From the NCBI RefSeq assembly GCF_003201675.2, contig NZ_CP029287.2:1488001-1552000 (forward strand): a stretch of DNA of 64,000 bases, written 5' to 3'. This DNA comes from Metallosphaera hakonensis JCM 8857 = DSM 7519 (GTDB lineage: Archaea; Thermoproteota; Thermoprotei_A; Sulfolobales; Sulfolobaceae). The number at the start of each line of letters is the position of its first letter. Position 1 is the first letter of the stretch. Positions 36,670 through 49,627 of the stretch are shown here, one piece after another. Made by a program: the position numbers and the translations under genes. The notes beneath the pieces were generated by a model that had not been told where the DNA came from, ran no database searches, and saw nothing but the letters and a program-made list of their open reading frames with translations.

Positions 36670-37212
36670 ATGGGAGATCCTAAGAAAAGCAGAAGGAAAT
36701 GGGAAGGACCAGGGATGCCCTGGTTATCCCAGGCCCTTAAATCTGAACAGGAAATTATGGGTAAGTATGGCCTGAGAAACAAGAAGGAAATTTGGTTAGC
36801 AAGAACCATAGTGACTGGTTATAGGCATATGGCCAGATCTCTTCTGGCATTGCCTCCTGCAGAGAGGGCTATCAGGGAGAAACAGTTACTAGGGAAATTG
36901 TACAGGATAGGTCTCCTTAAGTCAGAGCAATCTTCCATAGATGATGTTTTAGGTCTAGAGGAAGAAAGTCTCCTGGAAAGACGATTGCAAACTTTAGTTC
37001 ACAGAAAGGGTCTGGCAAGGACAATTTATCAAGCAAGGCAATTAATAGTTCACGGTCATATAGCCGTGGGAGGTAGAAAGATAACGTCCCCTGGATATAT
37101 TGTGAAGAGAGATGAGGAAGACTCGATAGACTTTTATCCTGTGTCACCTTTCAAGGCAAATCCTCCTACAATGCAACAAGGTGAGGTAAATGTCGAGCAA
37201 AAGGGAAATTAG
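36670..37212 (+). CDS. rps4: 30S ribosomal protein S4 (uS4)
   Basis: The 180-residue protein carries the S4 RNA-binding domain ([20 protein letters not shown], then [19 protein letters not shown]). It is one of the first proteins to bind 16S rRNA. The TAG-GTGATTCT-ATG spacing to rps13 gives a clear Shine-Dalgarno, as for other internal genes in this operon. It overlaps rps11 by 23 bases. Confidence 0.97.
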   Translation: MGDPKKSRRKWEGPGMPWLSQALKSEQEIMGKYGLRNKKEIWLARTIVTGYRHMARSLLALPPAERAIREKQLLGKLYRIGLLKSEQSSIDDVLGLEEESLLERRLQTLVHRKGLARTIYQARQLIVHGHIAVGGRKITSPGYIVKRDEEDSIDFYPVSPFKANPPTMQQGEVNVEQKGN

Positions 37213-37588
37213 ATGGGGTTTGGCGAGGATTTATGCCTCGCAGAATAATACCATAATTACAGTAACAGACATAACTGGGGCTGAGGTTATAGCTAAGGCC
37301 TCCGGAGGTATGATGGTTAAAGCAGATAGGGAAAAGCCGTCCCCCTATGCGGCCATGCTAGCAGCGGGAAAAGCTGCAAGCGAGGCCCTCGATAAAGGTC
37401 TCATGGCTATTCATATAAAGGTGAGGGCGCCTGGCGGCGCAGGACCAAAAACCCCAGGTCCTGGAGCGCAACCTGCAATTAGGTCACTTGCCAGATCAGG
37501 TTTCATTATAGGAAGAATAGAAGATGTTACACCAATACCCCATGACACGATAAGGAGACCAGGAGGCAGGAGAGGAAGGAGAGTCTAA
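37190..37588 (+). CDS. rps11: 30S ribosomal protein S11 (uS11)
   Basis: 132 residues with the S11 core [20 protein letters not shown] and the tail [16 protein letters not shown]. It binds the 3' minor domain region on the platform; its maturation partner Fap7/AK6 is encoded at 10481-11026. Starts inside rps4; GAGGT lies upstream of the ATG. Confidence 0.97.
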   Translation: MSSKREIRWGLARIYASQNNTIITVTDITGAEVIAKASGGMMVKADREKPSPYAAMLAAGKAASEALDKGLMAIHIKVRAPGGAGPKTPGPGAQPAIRSLARSGFIIGRIEDVTPIPHDTIRRPGGRRGRRV

Positions 37589-37589
37589 T

Positions 37590-38378
37590 ATGCCCATTCA
37601 AGTCCTTAAAAAGGAAGGCAATTTTCTTTCTATTTTAACAAGTGGTTATCCGCTTGAGTTTGTTAATGCGGTAAGAAGATCTACTATGCTTTACGTGCCG
37701 GTAATGGCAGTAGACGAAGTTTACGTTGTGGAAAACAATAGCCCATTATATGATGAAATGTTAGCGCATAGATTGGGGCTAATACCTTTCGACAGTAGAG
37801 AAGCCCTAGATCATTACAGGAAACCTGATGAGTGTGTAGAATGTACTGAAAATTGTGACATGTGCTTTACTAAGGCCTACATAGAGGTTAGTGCTGGAGA
37901 TTCCCAAGTTATGGTGTATTCCAAAGATATTAGAACCGAGGATCCATTGATAACTCCTATCAGTAAGGATATTCCAATAGTTCTTCTTGGGAAAAACCAG
38001 AGGATATCCTTAGAAATGAAGATGAGGCTAGGCTATGGTAAGGAGCATGCCAAGTTTAATCCTGTGACAACAGCTATTGTAAGATATAGACCTAGAGTTG
38101 AGGTAAGAAAGGATTGTGAGAAAGCTGCTGAAGTCTGCCCAGCTAAGGTGTTCTTATACAAGGATGGAAAACTTTCCGTGGTGAACGAGATGGCATGTAC
38201 ATTATGCGAAGAATGTCTAAAGTATTGCGAGGGCATCTCTGTGTCTCCTCAGCCCAATGAGTTCGTAATGGATATAGATTCTGTGGGATCACTAGATCCT
38301 AGGAGAATTTTAATAGAGGCAACAAAGAGTATACTGACCAAAGTCGAGGAGTTGAGAAAGGAGGTAGAGGGATTATGA
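37590..38378 (+). CDS. rpoD: RNA polymerase subunit D (Rpo3)
   Basis: The 262-residue alpha-like subunit starts polymerase assembly by dimerising with subunit L. Motifs: [20 protein letters not shown] (alpha-type interface) and [12 protein letters not shown] ferredoxin-like insertion holds cysteines in [14 protein letters not shown] and [14 protein letters not shown], matching the Fe-S domain seen in Sulfolobus RpoD; a further Cys cluster [13 protein letters not shown] lies upstream. One base separates it from rps11 and its stop overlaps rpl18e (ATGA). Confidence 0.97.
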   Translation: MPIQVLKKEGNFLSILTSGYPLEFVNAVRRSTMLYVPVMAVDEVYVVENNSPLYDEMLAHRLGLIPFDSREALDHYRKPDECVECTENCDMCFTKAYIEVSAGDSQVMVYSKDIRTEDPLITPISKDIPIVLLGKNQRISLEMKMRLGYGKEHAKFNPVTTAIVRYRPRVEVRKDCEKAAEVCPAKVFLYKDGKLSVVNEMACTLCEECLKYCEGISVSPQPNEFVMDIDSVGSLDPRRILIEATKSILTKVEELRKEVEGL

Positions 38379-38728
38379 AAAGAACTGGAAGTACCAACAT
38401 TGAAAAGAGGAAGCTCATAAGGCTTCTAGGCAAGCAAGAGAAGCCTTTATGGAAAGCTGTAGCTGAAGAAATAGATGTGCCATCAAGAAAGTCCAGAATA
38501 GTTAATCTTTACAAGATAGAGAAATACTCCAAAGAGGGCGACATTATAGTAGTCCCAGGGAAAGTACTGGGGATTGGCAGTCTATCGCATAAGGTCACGG
38601 TCGTGGCTCTGGACTTTTCAAAGAGCGCCCTTAAGAAAATAAATAATGCAGGAGGTAGGGCCCTACCTCTGCGGGAGGGTACTAGAGAACTTCAGGGTAA
38701 AGGTAATGTGAGGTTGATGAAGGGATGA
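38375..38728 (+). CDS. rpl18e: 50S ribosomal protein L18e (eL18)
   Basis: 117 residues, archaeal/eukaryotic-specific large-subunit protein related to L15. Signature segments are [20 protein letters not shown] and [19 protein letters not shown]. Four-base ATGA overlaps on both sides show translational coupling with rpoD and rpl13. Confidence 0.96.
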   Translation: MKRTGSTNIEKRKLIRLLGKQEKPLWKAVAEEIDVPSRKSRIVNLYKIEKYSKEGDIIVVPGKVLGIGSLSHKVTVVALDFSKSALKKINNAGGRALPLREGTRELQGKGNVRLMKG

Positions 38729-39157
38729 GTGATCTAGTTATTATTGACGGGGAAAATCAGATTTTAGGAAGGTTAGCCTCTAAGGTGGTTGGGTATCTAA
38801 AAGAAGGTAAGAAGGTGGTTATTCTCAATAGCGAAAAGATTGTGATTAGTGGACCAAGGGGCAGAGTGGTCAACGGTTATATGCTAATCTTCGGAATAGG
38901 TACTCTGTTCAATCCATATAGGCTTGGAATGAAGAGACCCAGATCTCCAATAAATATAGTGAAGAGAACAATTAGAGGGATGCTACCCAAGACTCATAAG
39001 GGGACTACAATGTTGAAGATGGTAAAGGTGTATGTGGGTGTTCCCAAGGAGTTTCAAGGAAAAGAGATGATAAAGTTGGAGGAAAGTAGCGCGCAAAGAT
39101 TAAAAGGTAAGTACGTAACTGTGGGTGAGTTGTCTAAGATTTTAGGGTGGAGAGGAA

Positions 39158-39168
<11 letters not shown>
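38725..39168 (+). CDS. rpl13: 50S ribosomal protein L13 (uL13)
   Basis: 147 residues with [20 protein letters not shown] at the start and [20 protein letters not shown] in the centre. Early-binding 23S rRNA protein. Overlaps rps9 by 11 bases. Confidence 0.96.
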
Positions 39169-39776
<608 letters not shown>

Positions 39777-39785
39777 GTGATATGA

Positions 39786-40463
39786 ATGAGCGAGAATGAG
39801 AGAGGGACACAGTTAACTGAGGAAGAGAAAGAGGAGTTACAGAGAGGAGAGAAAGGAGCTATTATAGAGCTCCTTGTTCCTCTAGAAAATTACCTTTCAG
39901 CTGGAGTTCATATTGGAACTCATACATGCACTAGGTATATGGAAAGATTCATATACAGAGTGAGACCAGAGGGTCTTTATGTTCTCGATGTGAGGAAGAT
40001 TGATGAAAGGCTGAGAGTTGCAGCTAAATTCCTCTCAAGGTTCCAACCACAGTCAATCTTGGCTGTGGCATCAAGGCCTTATGCATTTACACCTGTTCAG
40101 AAGTTTGCCGAGGTGGTGGGAGCTAAGTCTGTAGTAGGCAGGATGGTTCCGGGTATGCTTACCAATCCCTATCTCGAAGACTTTATAGAACCTGAGGTCC
40201 TTTTGATCTCTGATCCAAGAACGGATACACAGGCGATAAAAGAGGCTGCTGATATGGGAATACCAGTAGTAGCCTTTTCTGACACCGATGCCAAAGTTGA
40301 TTATGTAGACTTAATAATCCCCTCTAATAATAAGGGGAGGAAATCCTTAGCTCTTCTTTACTGGGCTTTAGCCAGGCAGGTCTTGAGGGAGAGGAAGGAT
40401 ATTGCACCTGACGGCGATATACCTGTAAAGATCGAGGAATTCGAGGTGAAACTATCTCAGTGA
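39786..40463 (+). CDS. rps2: 30S ribosomal protein S2 (uS2)
   Basis: 225 residues with [20 protein letters not shown] and [20 protein letters not shown], the hallmarks of archaeal S2. The N-terminal ~25 residues are a charged extension ([20 protein letters not shown]). AGGTGATATGA supplies the Shine-Dalgarno. Its stop overlaps the Memo start (GTGA). Confidence 0.96.
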   Translation: MSENERGTQLTEEEKEELQRGEKGAIIELLVPLENYLSAGVHIGTHTCTRYMERFIYRVRPEGLYVLDVRKIDERLRVAAKFLSRFQPQSILAVASRPYAFTPVQKFAEVVGAKSVVGRMVPGMLTNPYLEDFIEPEVLLISDPRTDTQAIKEAADMGIPVVAFSDTDAKVDYVDLIIPSNNKGRKSLALLYWALARQVLRERKDIAPDGDIPVKIEEFEVKLSQ

Positions 40464-41308
40464 AGAGGAGACCTGCAGTAGCTGGTTCCTTTTATGAAGA
40501 TGATCCAGATGCTCTAAGAAAGAGGGTAGAGTGGTCTTTTTATCATCCTGTCGGCCCAGGTTCTTTACCGCAGATAGGAAAAGCAACTCAACGAGACAAC
40601 TCTATTTTCATAGTTCCACATGCGGGGTATATCTACAGCGGACCTGTCGCCGCGCATTCCTATTACCATCTTGTAAAGGAAGGTAAACCTGACCTATTAA
40701 TTATACTAGGGCCCAACCATACTGGCTACGGTTCTCAAGTCTCAATCTGGCCTGGTGGAGAATGGGACACACCCCTGGGATCTGCACAAGTAGATTCGAA
40801 ATTGGTAAAAGAGTTAGTCTCCCTCTCAGAAGTTATTGATATGGATGAAAAAGCTCATATTTATGAGCATTCCATAGAGGTCCAAGTTCCTTTCTTACAA
40901 TACTTCTTTGATAAAATATCTTTTTTACCTATTGTAATATTAATGCAGACACCAGAAACTGCTGAGTTTGTAGCCGAGGGTATTTGGAGATTTATGCAGA
41001 AACACAAGGAGCTTGATATTGTGACATTAGCCTCATCGGATCTTAATCATTATGACCCACACGATGTTACGCTAATGAAGGATGAGATGGTCATCAAGAA
41101 AATAGAAAGCCTAGATTATAAGGGCTTATATAAAACAATAGAGGATCATGATATAACCGTTTGTGGTTACGCCCCAATAATGGCCGCGCTCATATTGGCG
41201 AAAAAGATGGGTAAGAGGGCTTATGTGCTAAGACATGCGACTTCTGGTGACACGTCTGGGGATAAGTCTTCAGTGGTAGGTTATCTTGCGGTTAGATTCG
41301 GAAGTTGA
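40460..41308 (+). CDS. Memo-like protein (AmmeMemoRadiSam family)
   Basis: A 282-residue protein with [20 protein letters not shown] at the start, [35 protein letters not shown] and a terminal [12 protein letters not shown]. The fold resembles class III extradiol dioxygenases; His, Asp and Cys residues (HAGY, EHS, VCGYAP) could form a metal site. Archaeal role unknown; human MEMO1 has been linked to iron or redox homeostasis. GTG start overlapping rps2 is consistent with conserved clustering beside isoprenoid genes. Confidence 0.9.
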   Translation: MKRRPAVAGSFYEDDPDALRKRVEWSFYHPVGPGSLPQIGKATQRDNSIFIVPHAGYIYSGPVAAHSYYHLVKEGKPDLLIILGPNHTGYGSQVSIWPGGEWDTPLGSAQVDSKLVKELVSLSEVIDMDEKAHIYEHSIEVQVPFLQYFFDKISFLPIVILMQTPETAEFVAEGIWRFMQKHKELDIVTLASSDLNHYDPHDVTLMKDEMVIKKIESLDYKGLYKTIEDHDITVCGYAPIMAALILAKKMGKRAYVLRHATSGDTSGDKSSVVGYLAVRFGS

Positions 41309-41905
41309 GGCTCCGCTAGTTTTCTCAGGAATTGTTATTGATCAAATTAACAATCCTCTCCTAATTGTTCCAGCTAGATTTGTTTATTCAACTTCAAGTA
41401 CTCCGTGGTGGTGGGACAGATTTGCCGAGCTCGTAATCGAAGCCACTGGCTTCAGTCCTAAACCTCTACTCGTGGGGGATATGCCTCTTGTATCACAATA
41501 TGCCCTTGGTTCCTTGATTGCCATGAGGAATCTTGGAAAGAGATTATCCTTGAGTGAAGATGAAATATGGGAAACACTGGAACTCATAGACTCGACTATG
41601 TTTGAGAGTTATGTATGGAAGGGGGTGAGATATATGCAAAGGACAGGTACTCCTATTCTTTACAGGAATCTTGAGGATCCAGTCCCAGTGAAGTTGGGTC
41701 ATTTTTTTATTAGAAAAATAATGAGCTTCCCCATTTCCACTCCTAGATTTATGGATGGGTCATTAACGCATTTAGCCGGATTAATTCCGGTCTACATGGC
41801 CGATAAAGTCACTGATGATCTTGTGGATGCGGAAAATGGACTCTGGAAGATACTTCATGGTTTAACTACTCCTCCTGGTAATTTCAAGTGGGTTTGGGAT
41901 TTAAG

Positions 41906-43685
<1,780 letters not shown>

Positions 43686-43686
<1 letters not shown>

Positions 43687-44669
43687 TGGGGTTAGATGAA
43701 GATTTCGAAGAAATTGTAGCTAAAGTTAACAAAACCATGAATGACTTTCTTCAAGGCGACGCCAAGGAACTTTATGAAGCTTCTCGATATTTGATTCAGG
43801 CAGGGGGCAAAAGGCTAAGGCCATTAGTTGTAGTTCTATCCTCAAAATTATTAGGAGGGGATATAGAAAGAGCAATTTTGGCTGGTTCTGCTGTGGAAAT
43901 TCTTCATAATTTTACACTTATTCATGATGATATTATGGATCAGGACACAACTAGACGTGGAATACCCACGGTACATGTGAAATGGGGAATTCCAATAGCT
44001 ATTCTCGCGGGAGATCTCCTTCATGCTAAAGCTTTCCAATTGATAGGTGAGTCGATTCGTGGGCTAGACGGGAATACGGCATTTAAAGTCCTTGATTGTT
44101 TTTCAAGATCTGTTATCATAGTGTCAGAGGGTCAGGCCATGGATATGGAATTTGAAAAGAGGTGGGATATAAAAGAAACAGAGTATATTGAAATGATAAG
44201 AAGGAAAACTGCACAACTTTTCGCTTGTTCTGCCTATCTCGGTGGTGCCCTTGCTGGTGGTAAGGAGGAGGAATTAGGAAAACTATTTGTTTATGGAGAG
44301 AAAATGGGTATAGCATTTCAGATAGTGGACGATATTCTAGGAATTACTGCTGATGAAAAAGAATTGGGAAAACCGTTGTATAGTGATATTAGGGAAGGTA
44401 AGAAGACAATTTTAGTCATAAAAGCCCTCGAGAGGGCAAACCAGGAGCAAAGAAAACTCATCATCAGTGGGCTAGGCTCTAATGATCCTGATAAGCTTAG
44501 GGCAACAGCTGGGCTACTCGCTGAGCTTTCCTTGGATTATGCAAGGGACTTGGCATTGAAATATCACTCAGAGGCCATTGATTCCCTGTCTAAGATTGTC
44601 CCAAGAAGCCAAGATGCATTGAATGGACTCATAAGCATAGCTGATTTAGTAATAAAAAGGCGGAAGTAA
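43686..44669 (+). CDS. Geranylgeranyl diphosphate synthase (short-chain prenyl synthase)
   Basis: A 327-residue trans-prenyltransferase with first Asp-rich motif LIHDDIMDQDTTRRG and second FQIVDDILGITAD, plus GGKRLRP near the start. Sulfolobales enzymes of this type make geranylgeranyl or farnesylgeranyl diphosphate for membrane tetraether lipids. Chain length cannot be read reliably. It follows the isomerase at TAATG and is contiguous with the AglH-type gene. Confidence 0.93.
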
Positions 44670-45632
44670 TTGTTAGATATCGTTCTCTCTTCTATCGTTG
44701 CATTGTTAGTGACAGTAATAACTACGAAGTGGATTATTAACGTATCGTATTCAAGAGGTTTTGTAGGAAAGGATGTCAACAAGTTAAACAAACCAGATGT
44801 TCCCATTCTAGGCGGTATAGGAATTTTGGCCGGTTTTGTTGCAGGAAATTTTGCTCTTCTCATAGTAGATCAAGAATATGCCCAAATTATTACTGCTGTC
44901 TTACTATCGTCTCTCATCATAGGATTTATTGGTCTCTTAGATGATGTACTAAACTTAAAACAATCTGTAAGGGCAACTACCCCAATATTTGCTTCAGTTC
45001 CACTAGCCATATATAGTGTAGGTCATTCGGTGATATCCATACCCTTTGTGGGGCTCGTTAATTTTGGAATATTGTATTATATCCTGATAATTCCTGGTGC
45101 CCTAACTATCGCATCGAATGCGTTCAATATGTTGGAGGGTCTCAATGGTCTAGGTACCGGAATGGGTTTGATTATGGCTGTGACACTTGCAGTGATAGGG
45201 CTCCGGGGTAAAGGTGTAACTTCTGAAGCTGGAGATATGGCCCTAATAATGGCGGTGGTTCTTGCGGCCTTTCTATATTTCAATAAGTACCCAGCTAAGA
45301 CCTTTCTAGGAAACATAGGAACTTATCTGGTTGGTTCTGCTATAGGTTCGATTGGCATTTCAGGTTATATGCTCACTGCGTTAGCATTCTTATATATTCC
45401 CTATGTTATAGAGTTCGTACTTAAGGCTAAGACAGGATTCAAGGGCGTATCCTTTGGGAAAGTGAATCCTGATGGAACATTGACATGGTATTCTACCCCT
45501 AACTCATTAACTCATGTAGTAATGAAGATGGCTAAAATGAAAGAATATCAAATAGTGGAAGTGATATGGGCTATAGAGATTATAATGGCTATACTGGCTT
45601 ATGTGTTCCAGACTACTATTATAAAAATATAG
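44670..45632 (+). CDS. AglH-type GlcNAc-1-phosphate transferase (GPT/MraY family)
   Basis: A 320-residue polytopic membrane enzyme. Family motifs: FVGKDVNKLNKPDVPILGGI, GLLDDVLNLKQSVRA (Asp-Asp pair, catalytic magnesium) and NAFNMLEGLNGLGTGMGLIM. It likely transfers GlcNAc-1-P from UDP-GlcNAc to dolichyl phosphate, the first step of N-glycosylation (AglH in Sulfolobales). It begins with TTG immediately after the prenyl synthase stop, with no spacer, coupling dolichol glycan synthesis to isoprenoid supply. Confidence 0.88.
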   Translation: MLDIVLSSIVALLVTVITTKWIINVSYSRGFVGKDVNKLNKPDVPILGGIGILAGFVAGNFALLIVDQEYAQIITAVLLSSLIIGFIGLLDDVLNLKQSVRATTPIFASVPLAIYSVGHSVISIPFVGLVNFGILYYILIIPGALTIASNAFNMLEGLNGLGTGMGLIMAVTLAVIGLRGKGVTSEAGDMALIMAVVLAAFLYFNKYPAKTFLGNIGTYLVGSAIGSIGISGYMLTALAFLYIPYVIEFVLKAKTGFKGVSFGKVNPDGTLTWYSTPNSLTHVVMKMAKMKEYQIVEVIWAIEIIMAILAYVFQTTIIKI

Positions 45633-46030
45633 AATCAGACCCAATATGACCCTAGCAACGTTAATTAGATCGTACCCGTGAAAGAGCTATATAATGTATA
45701 TTTGTAGTCACGTGGGGAGAATAACCGAAAGGCCTAATTTAAGTATGCATTCACAAATAGACTTGAGACTAGATATAGGGTAGTAAGGTAAAGGATATGG
45801 TTGGAGAGGAAAGGGGTTAGTGTTATGTTAGGATTAAGCTAAAAGAAGATGGGGGATGAGTTCAATATAACTATCTGGACCCAACTAATTCAGAATCATA
45901 TAAACAGTTTACAGGTAAAAGCCCATTTTCAACTAAGTATTGATTTGATAATTATCAAGGTTTTTAAGTTAAGGTCGCGATAATCACGTCATGGGAAATA
46001 GAGTTTTCACATTTGGAGATATCAGAATAA
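45633..46030 (+). other. Gene-poor spacer with a leaderless-looking promoter and truncated 18-codon frame
   Basis: No intact gene is visible. At 45960-45968 TTTTTAAGT forms a good TATA box 27 bases before ATG 45991, which opens MGNRVFTFGDIRIRGYQL and stops at 46047, just inside the repeat block at 46031. This looks like the head of a leaderless gene whose body was lost at the junction with element-derived DNA. The remaining bases show nothing I can name. Confidence 0.4.
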
Positions 46031-46099
46031 GGGGCTACCAGCTATAGTTGTGTATTCCGCCTGAAAATGACGTTTCTTACACATCTATCCAGGTAAGCC
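46031..46099 (+). repeat. Copy B of the ~69-bp block shared with 19886-19953
   Basis: Runs from GGGGCTACCAGCTATAGTTG to ATCCAGGTAAGCC. Same orientation relative to the int(N) fragment and tRNA as copy A. In this copy the int(N) fragment starts directly after the block, whereas about 165 bases separate them in copy A, so a deletion or different junction is implied. Confidence 0.75.
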
Positions 46100-46100
46100 G

Positions 46101-46280
46101 CGAATAAGGAAAGTTAATGGGAAGTATTACGCCTACCTAAGTAGAGAAGGACAACGATGATAAGAGAGGAGACCGTTACGTGAGTCCCTTAAAAAGGTAG
46201 TAGGAACTTACGTTAGCATCGAGGGTGTGGGGATATACCCCACAGCGCCTCGGGACGGACTCGAACCGTCGACCGCTCGG
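46101..46280 (+). pseudogene. Second int(N) relic, degenerate SSV-type integrase fragment
   Basis: Reading RIRKVNGKYYAYLSREGQ, then after a one-base shift DKRGDRYVSPLKKVVGTYVS and IEG...PRDGLEPSTAR, this matches the SSV-type integrase N-terminal pattern (compare [29 protein letters not shown] and PPGFEPGTS in the copy at 20120). The last residues come from the complementary strand of tRNA-Asn, the attachment site. Start codon and first ~17 residues are missing and there is an internal frameshift, so this scar is older than the one at tRNA-Gly. Confidence 0.72.
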
Positions 46281-46318
46281 TTAACAGCCGAGCGCTCTGC
46301 CAGCTGAGCTACCGAGGC
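46246..46318 (-). tRNA. tRNA-Asn (GTT), second integration site
   Basis: Acceptor GCCTCGG/CCGAGGC, discriminator G, D-arm GCTC...GAGC, anticodon arm CTCGG-CTGTTAA-CCGAG (anticodon GTT), T-arm GACGGTTCGAGTCCGTC. 73 bases, no intron. The 3' half supplies the att-encoded end of the neighbouring int(N) relic. Confidence 0.95.
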
Positions 46319-46617
46319 ACGTGCAAATATCTAACATGGACTATCGCATTTAAAACTTTCTCATTTGGTTGCTTTGCGGACTTTTTCCAGGTTCTGCAAC
46401 GGTTACCGCTAAACTTGCATTCAAATTAACATTTAATTTTGAATTAAAGAGAAACTCTTGAACTTAACAACTAAGAATATTGAGGAGATCCACAACCTAG
46501 TAAGCCCAATGTTAAATATGATTATTTATGTCATCTTAATAATATAACAGGTTTAAAGGGTACAAAGTACTTTATTTTGCAATTAAGTAGGAAAAATTGC
46601 TTCGCCGGCGGTCTTAA

Positions 46618-46693
46618 TGGGGCCGAGGGGATTTGAACCCCCGATTACCAGGGCCCAAGCCTGGCGTCCTGGCCCAGACTAGACGACGGCCCC
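46618..46693 (-). tRNA. tRNA-Pro (TGG)
   Basis: Acceptor GGGGCCG/CGGCCCC, discriminator A, anticodon arm CCAGG-CTTGGGC-CCTGG (anticodon TGG), T-arm CGGGGGTTCAAATCCCCTC. 76 bases, no intron. The flanking DNA shows no integrase fragment, unlike the tRNA-Asn 300 bases away. Confidence 0.95.
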
Positions 46694-46818
46694 ATGCTGA
46701 CTTTTTGGGGAAAATGGCATTTAAGCTTAATCTTATTGACGCTCGTCTAAAGAAACGCTTGTAAATCTTGTCAGGTACGAAACTCAGTAAAAATTAACTT
46801 AAAGTTATTATTAAAAAA

Positions 46819-47205
46819 TCAAGACTTTCCTATTAATTCCGAGACCCTTTTTATAACCTCGTCTAGCACATCCTTACCTTGGCCAGGGTCCATAATCGCT
46901 GCGGCCGCTGCACCCACCTGTAGTCCGCATGCCTCGCCTATTCCCTTCTTAGAAGGCACATAAATATACGGAATTTTCTTCTCCTCACAGAGGGACGGTA
47001 GATGGGCTACTATCTCTTCGGGCTGTACATCTTCCGCTATTAGCACTAGCTTAGCTTGGCCTCTCTCCACTGCCTTTGTTGCCTCGTTAGTTCCCTTTCT
47101 TATTTTCCCTGTTTCTTTAGCTTTCTTTAGGGCCTCAAGGGCCTTCTCCGCCAGCTCTGGCGGTACATCGAATTTTACATAAGACGATTTGGCCATTGCG
47201 TTCAT
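46819..47205 (-). CDS. rpl7ae: Ribosomal protein L7Ae (eL8)
   Basis: 128 residues (start ATG 47205 or the ATG three codons later). Signature: [20 protein letters not shown] and [21 protein letters not shown]7Ae binds kink-turns in 23S rRNA, C/D and H/ACA sRNPs and RNase P; a likely C/D RNA lies at 20486. It stands 53 bases downstream of gltX on the same strand. Confidence 0.97.
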   Translation of the reverse strand: MNAMAKSSYVKFDVPPELAEKALEALKKAKETGKIRKGTNEATKAVERGQAKLVLIAEDVQPEEIVAHLPSLCEEKKIPYIYVPSKKGIGEACGLQVGAAAAAIMDPGQGKDVLDEVIKRVSELIGKS

Positions 47206-47257
47206 CCTCCTTTCTATGTCGTCACGCCGACCTTCTTAGGTCTCAAGAATTAAAAAG

Positions 47258-48955
47258 TTACTCATGGGCAAATATCATGGTAATTGAATTCTCTGAGACA
47301 CTATCAGTCCTGGCGAATCCATATCTAACTAGCTGAACTATATCGCCTTGTTTAAGGTTCTTAAAGTAACTCTCGCCAAATCCTAATACTTCTTCGATGT
47401 CCTTGTTCTGTTCCGTCTTTAACAGTTTGACCATTACGCTATCTTTTTTCTTTACCCATTGAATAATTCCTGCTCCTAACCTCTTGGCTGTCTCCAGATC
47501 ACCACTTATGAAACGTAGGACATCTCCTTCAATCTTAACATTACAAAGCTCCATCAGTCTCACGACTTTTCCTTCCTCTACATCACGTTCATCTAGATAG
47601 ATTTCCTCTCCAGGCGCGACTGTGATCTCCCTGAATTCCTGTTTAGACGGGATCAATGGTATTTTGGCGTGCATGGATTCAGGTATGTCAAGCCTAAATG
47701 TCTTAGCTTTCATCACGAACATCAATCTTCTAGCTATTGGGTCCAGGAGCTTCCTATTTATTGATGCTACATTATCGAAACTGATTGTGGCATCAGTAAT
47801 CTTTAAACCAACCTGGATAATTATTTCTTTTATAGTTTCAGGGATTATTCCCCTACGTTTAAGACCGGCTATAGTAGGTAATCTAGGATCGTCTCTTTCA
47901 GCTCCTGTCTCCATTAACCCTCTAATCTTGGACTTACTCATCATGAAGCCCTCTAACCTTAGTCTCCCAAATTCAAGGACTGCGGGCATTTTCCACCCCA
48001 TATAGTTGTATACCCATCTTTGCTTTTCGGTGTTTGTCATGTGTTCTTTTGCCCTAAGAATATGGGTAATCCCAAATTCATGGTCGTCCACGGCCGTGGC
48101 GAAGTTGTATGTTGGCCAAACCAAGTATTTTTCCCCAGTTATGGGATGAGGGTTCTTCTTGACATCTACGACTCTTAGCATTACCCAATCAATCTTTGAA
48201 GGATCTGGGTCATTGGGATCAGTCTTTATTCTCACCACTGCTTGTCCCTCTTTGAACTCTCCCGACAGCATTTGCTCCCAGAGTTCAAGGTTTTTCTCAG
48301 GTAGAGAGGATCTATACAAATATTCGCCTTTTTTAGAAGAGTTCTTCCAGTTCTTAAATTCAGTATCGGTTCCTAGGTCAACGTATGCGTAACCCTTCTC
48401 AATCATTCTTTTCGCAACGTTATAGTAAGTCTCCATCCTTTCCGAAGCCTTGAATTCAATTTCCCATCTAATACCTAACCATCTTAAATCCTCCTTAATC
48501 CAATCATACGCCTCTCTTATGGGTCTCTTTACCTTAGGATCTGTATCATCAAACCTAAGGATGAATTTCCCATTGTACATTCGCGCATATTCATGAGAAA
48601 GAATTGCGGCTCTGGCGTTTCCTAGATGAATGGGTCCATCAGGATTGGGAGCAAATCTGGTCACTATTTGACTAGTAGCCTCAGGAAGAGGCGGTAAACT
48701 TTTCTTCTCTTCCCTTTTCTTCTCTTCGAGGACTTCTGGATATCTTCTTATTTCTTGGTTGATTTGGTCTAAAGACATTGCGTTTACCCTTTCCACAGTT
48801 TTCTCAGCTAGTGTTACAATTTCCTTAGCCCTAGACTTAAGTTCAGGATGTTCAGCAAAAACCTTACTGACTACAGGCCCTGTTTGGGCTCTTCCTCCAT
48901 GTTTTAGAGCGTTAGCTAAGGCATATTTATATACAATCTCCTCTAGTTCCATCAC
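47258..48955 (-). CDS. gltX: Glutamyl-tRNA synthetase (archaeal)
   Basis: 565 residues. Class I motifs: [20 protein letters not shown] (HIGH-like HLGN) and [11 protein letters not shown] (KMSKS-like). An N-terminal helical extension and a C-terminal beta-barrel anticodon domain mark the archaeal/eukaryotic type. It charges tRNA-Glu and, in archaea, also tRNA-Gln for later amidation. Three bases separate it from the phosphatase gene upstream. Confidence 0.96.
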   Translation of the reverse strand: MMELEEIVYKYALANALKHGGRAQTGPVVSKVFAEHPELKSRAKEIVTLAEKTVERVNAMSLDQINQEIRRYPEVLEEKKREEKKSLPPLPEATSQIVTRFAPNPDGPIHLGNARAAILSHEYARMYNGKFILRFDDTDPKVKRPIREAYDWIKEDLRWLGIRWEIEFKASERMETYYNVAKRMIEKGYAYVDLGTDTEFKNWKNSSKKGEYLYRSSLPEKNLELWEQMLSGEFKEGQAVVRIKTDPNDPDPSKIDWVMLRVVDVKKNPHPITGEKYLVWPTYNFATAVDDHEFGITHILRAKEHMTNTEKQRWVYNYMGWKMPAVLEFGRLRLEGFMMSKSKIRGLMETGAERDDPRLPTIAGLKRRGIIPETIKEIIIQVGLKITDATISFDNVASINRKLLDPIARRLMFVMKAKTFRLDIPESMHAKIPLIPSKQEFREITVAPGEEIYLDERDVEEGKVVRLMELCNVKIEGDVLRFISGDLETAKRLGAGIIQWVKKKDSVMVKLLKTEQNKDIEEVLGFGESYFKNLKQGDIVQLVRYGFARTDSVSENSITMIFAHE

Positions 48956-48958
48956 AGA

Positions 48959-49627
48959 TCATCTCAAAATCATATCTATGAACTCCGTAACTCCTCTTCC
49001 ACTTTTTAATTTAAGTGTAACATTTGAGACCTTGAGAAGCGCTGGGTCTGCATTAGCTACAGCACCCCTAATAGTAGCATACTCAAACATTTCAATATCC
49101 GTTTTGGAATCACCTATGGCAGCTACTTCCTCTCTCACTATTCCGTGTAGTTCAAGTAACTTTCTAACTCCAACTCCCTTTCCTCCAGGTTTACCAGATA
49201 AATGCAGGGCATATCCACTACTTTGAACCACAAGATCTCTTTCCGAAGCCCACTTTATCATCTCATTGTTTATCTCAGCCGGCGTAAACCCAAAATCCGC
49301 TTTTCTGAACTCATTTTGCCAACTTTCCTTAAGATTAAATATCGCTTTGAATTCATCAATAAGTCTTCTAGGTACTGTATCACATGTAATAATTGAATTA
49401 CCTGAATAAAACACGAGGCAGCCGTTCTCAGCTACGATCCCGCCGCTTAGGCCTAAGTAGTTGTAAAGACCCCTAAGTACTGGATAAGAATTCCCGCTAA
49501 CTAGGGCAACCTTTACTCCAGAGCTCTCTGCCCTCCTCAGTGAGTTTATTGCCTCTAAGTCTAGTTTATAGGTTCCCCTGTCTATTGTCAGTGTACCATC
49601 TAGGTCTGTAAGGAGAAGTTTTATCAA
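48959..49627 (-). CDS. Phosphoglycolate phosphatase (HAD superfamily)
   Basis: 222 residues with HAD motifs LLLTDLDGTLTID (nucleophile Asp), VALVSGNSYPV, a conserved Lys in GKGVGVRKLLE and IGDSKTDIEMFEYA. Cap and length match the archaeal TA0175-type phosphoglycolate phosphatases. Stop near gltX start; start overlaps the HD gene by four bases. Confidence 0.88.
   Translation of the reverse strand: MIKLLLTDLDGTLTIDRGTYKLDLEAINSLRRAESSGVKVALVSGNSYPVLRGLYNYLGLSGGIVAENGCLVFYSGNSIITCDTVPRRLIDEFKAIFNLKESWQNEFRKADFGFTPAEINNEMIKWASERDLVVQSSGYALHLSGKPGGKGVGVRKLLELHGIVREEVAAIGDSKTDIEMFEYATIRGAVANADPALLKVSNVTLKLKSGRGVTEFIDMILR

Noticed and set aside
45960-46320. CRISPR-like repetition around the tRNA-Asn
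   Set aside because: Only one copy of the block is present here and no regular repeat-spacer pattern exists anywhere in the window.
46319-46617. A third integrase relic beside tRNA-Pro
   Set aside because: The sequence left of the tRNA has no reading frame similar to int(N) and no copy of the shared block.
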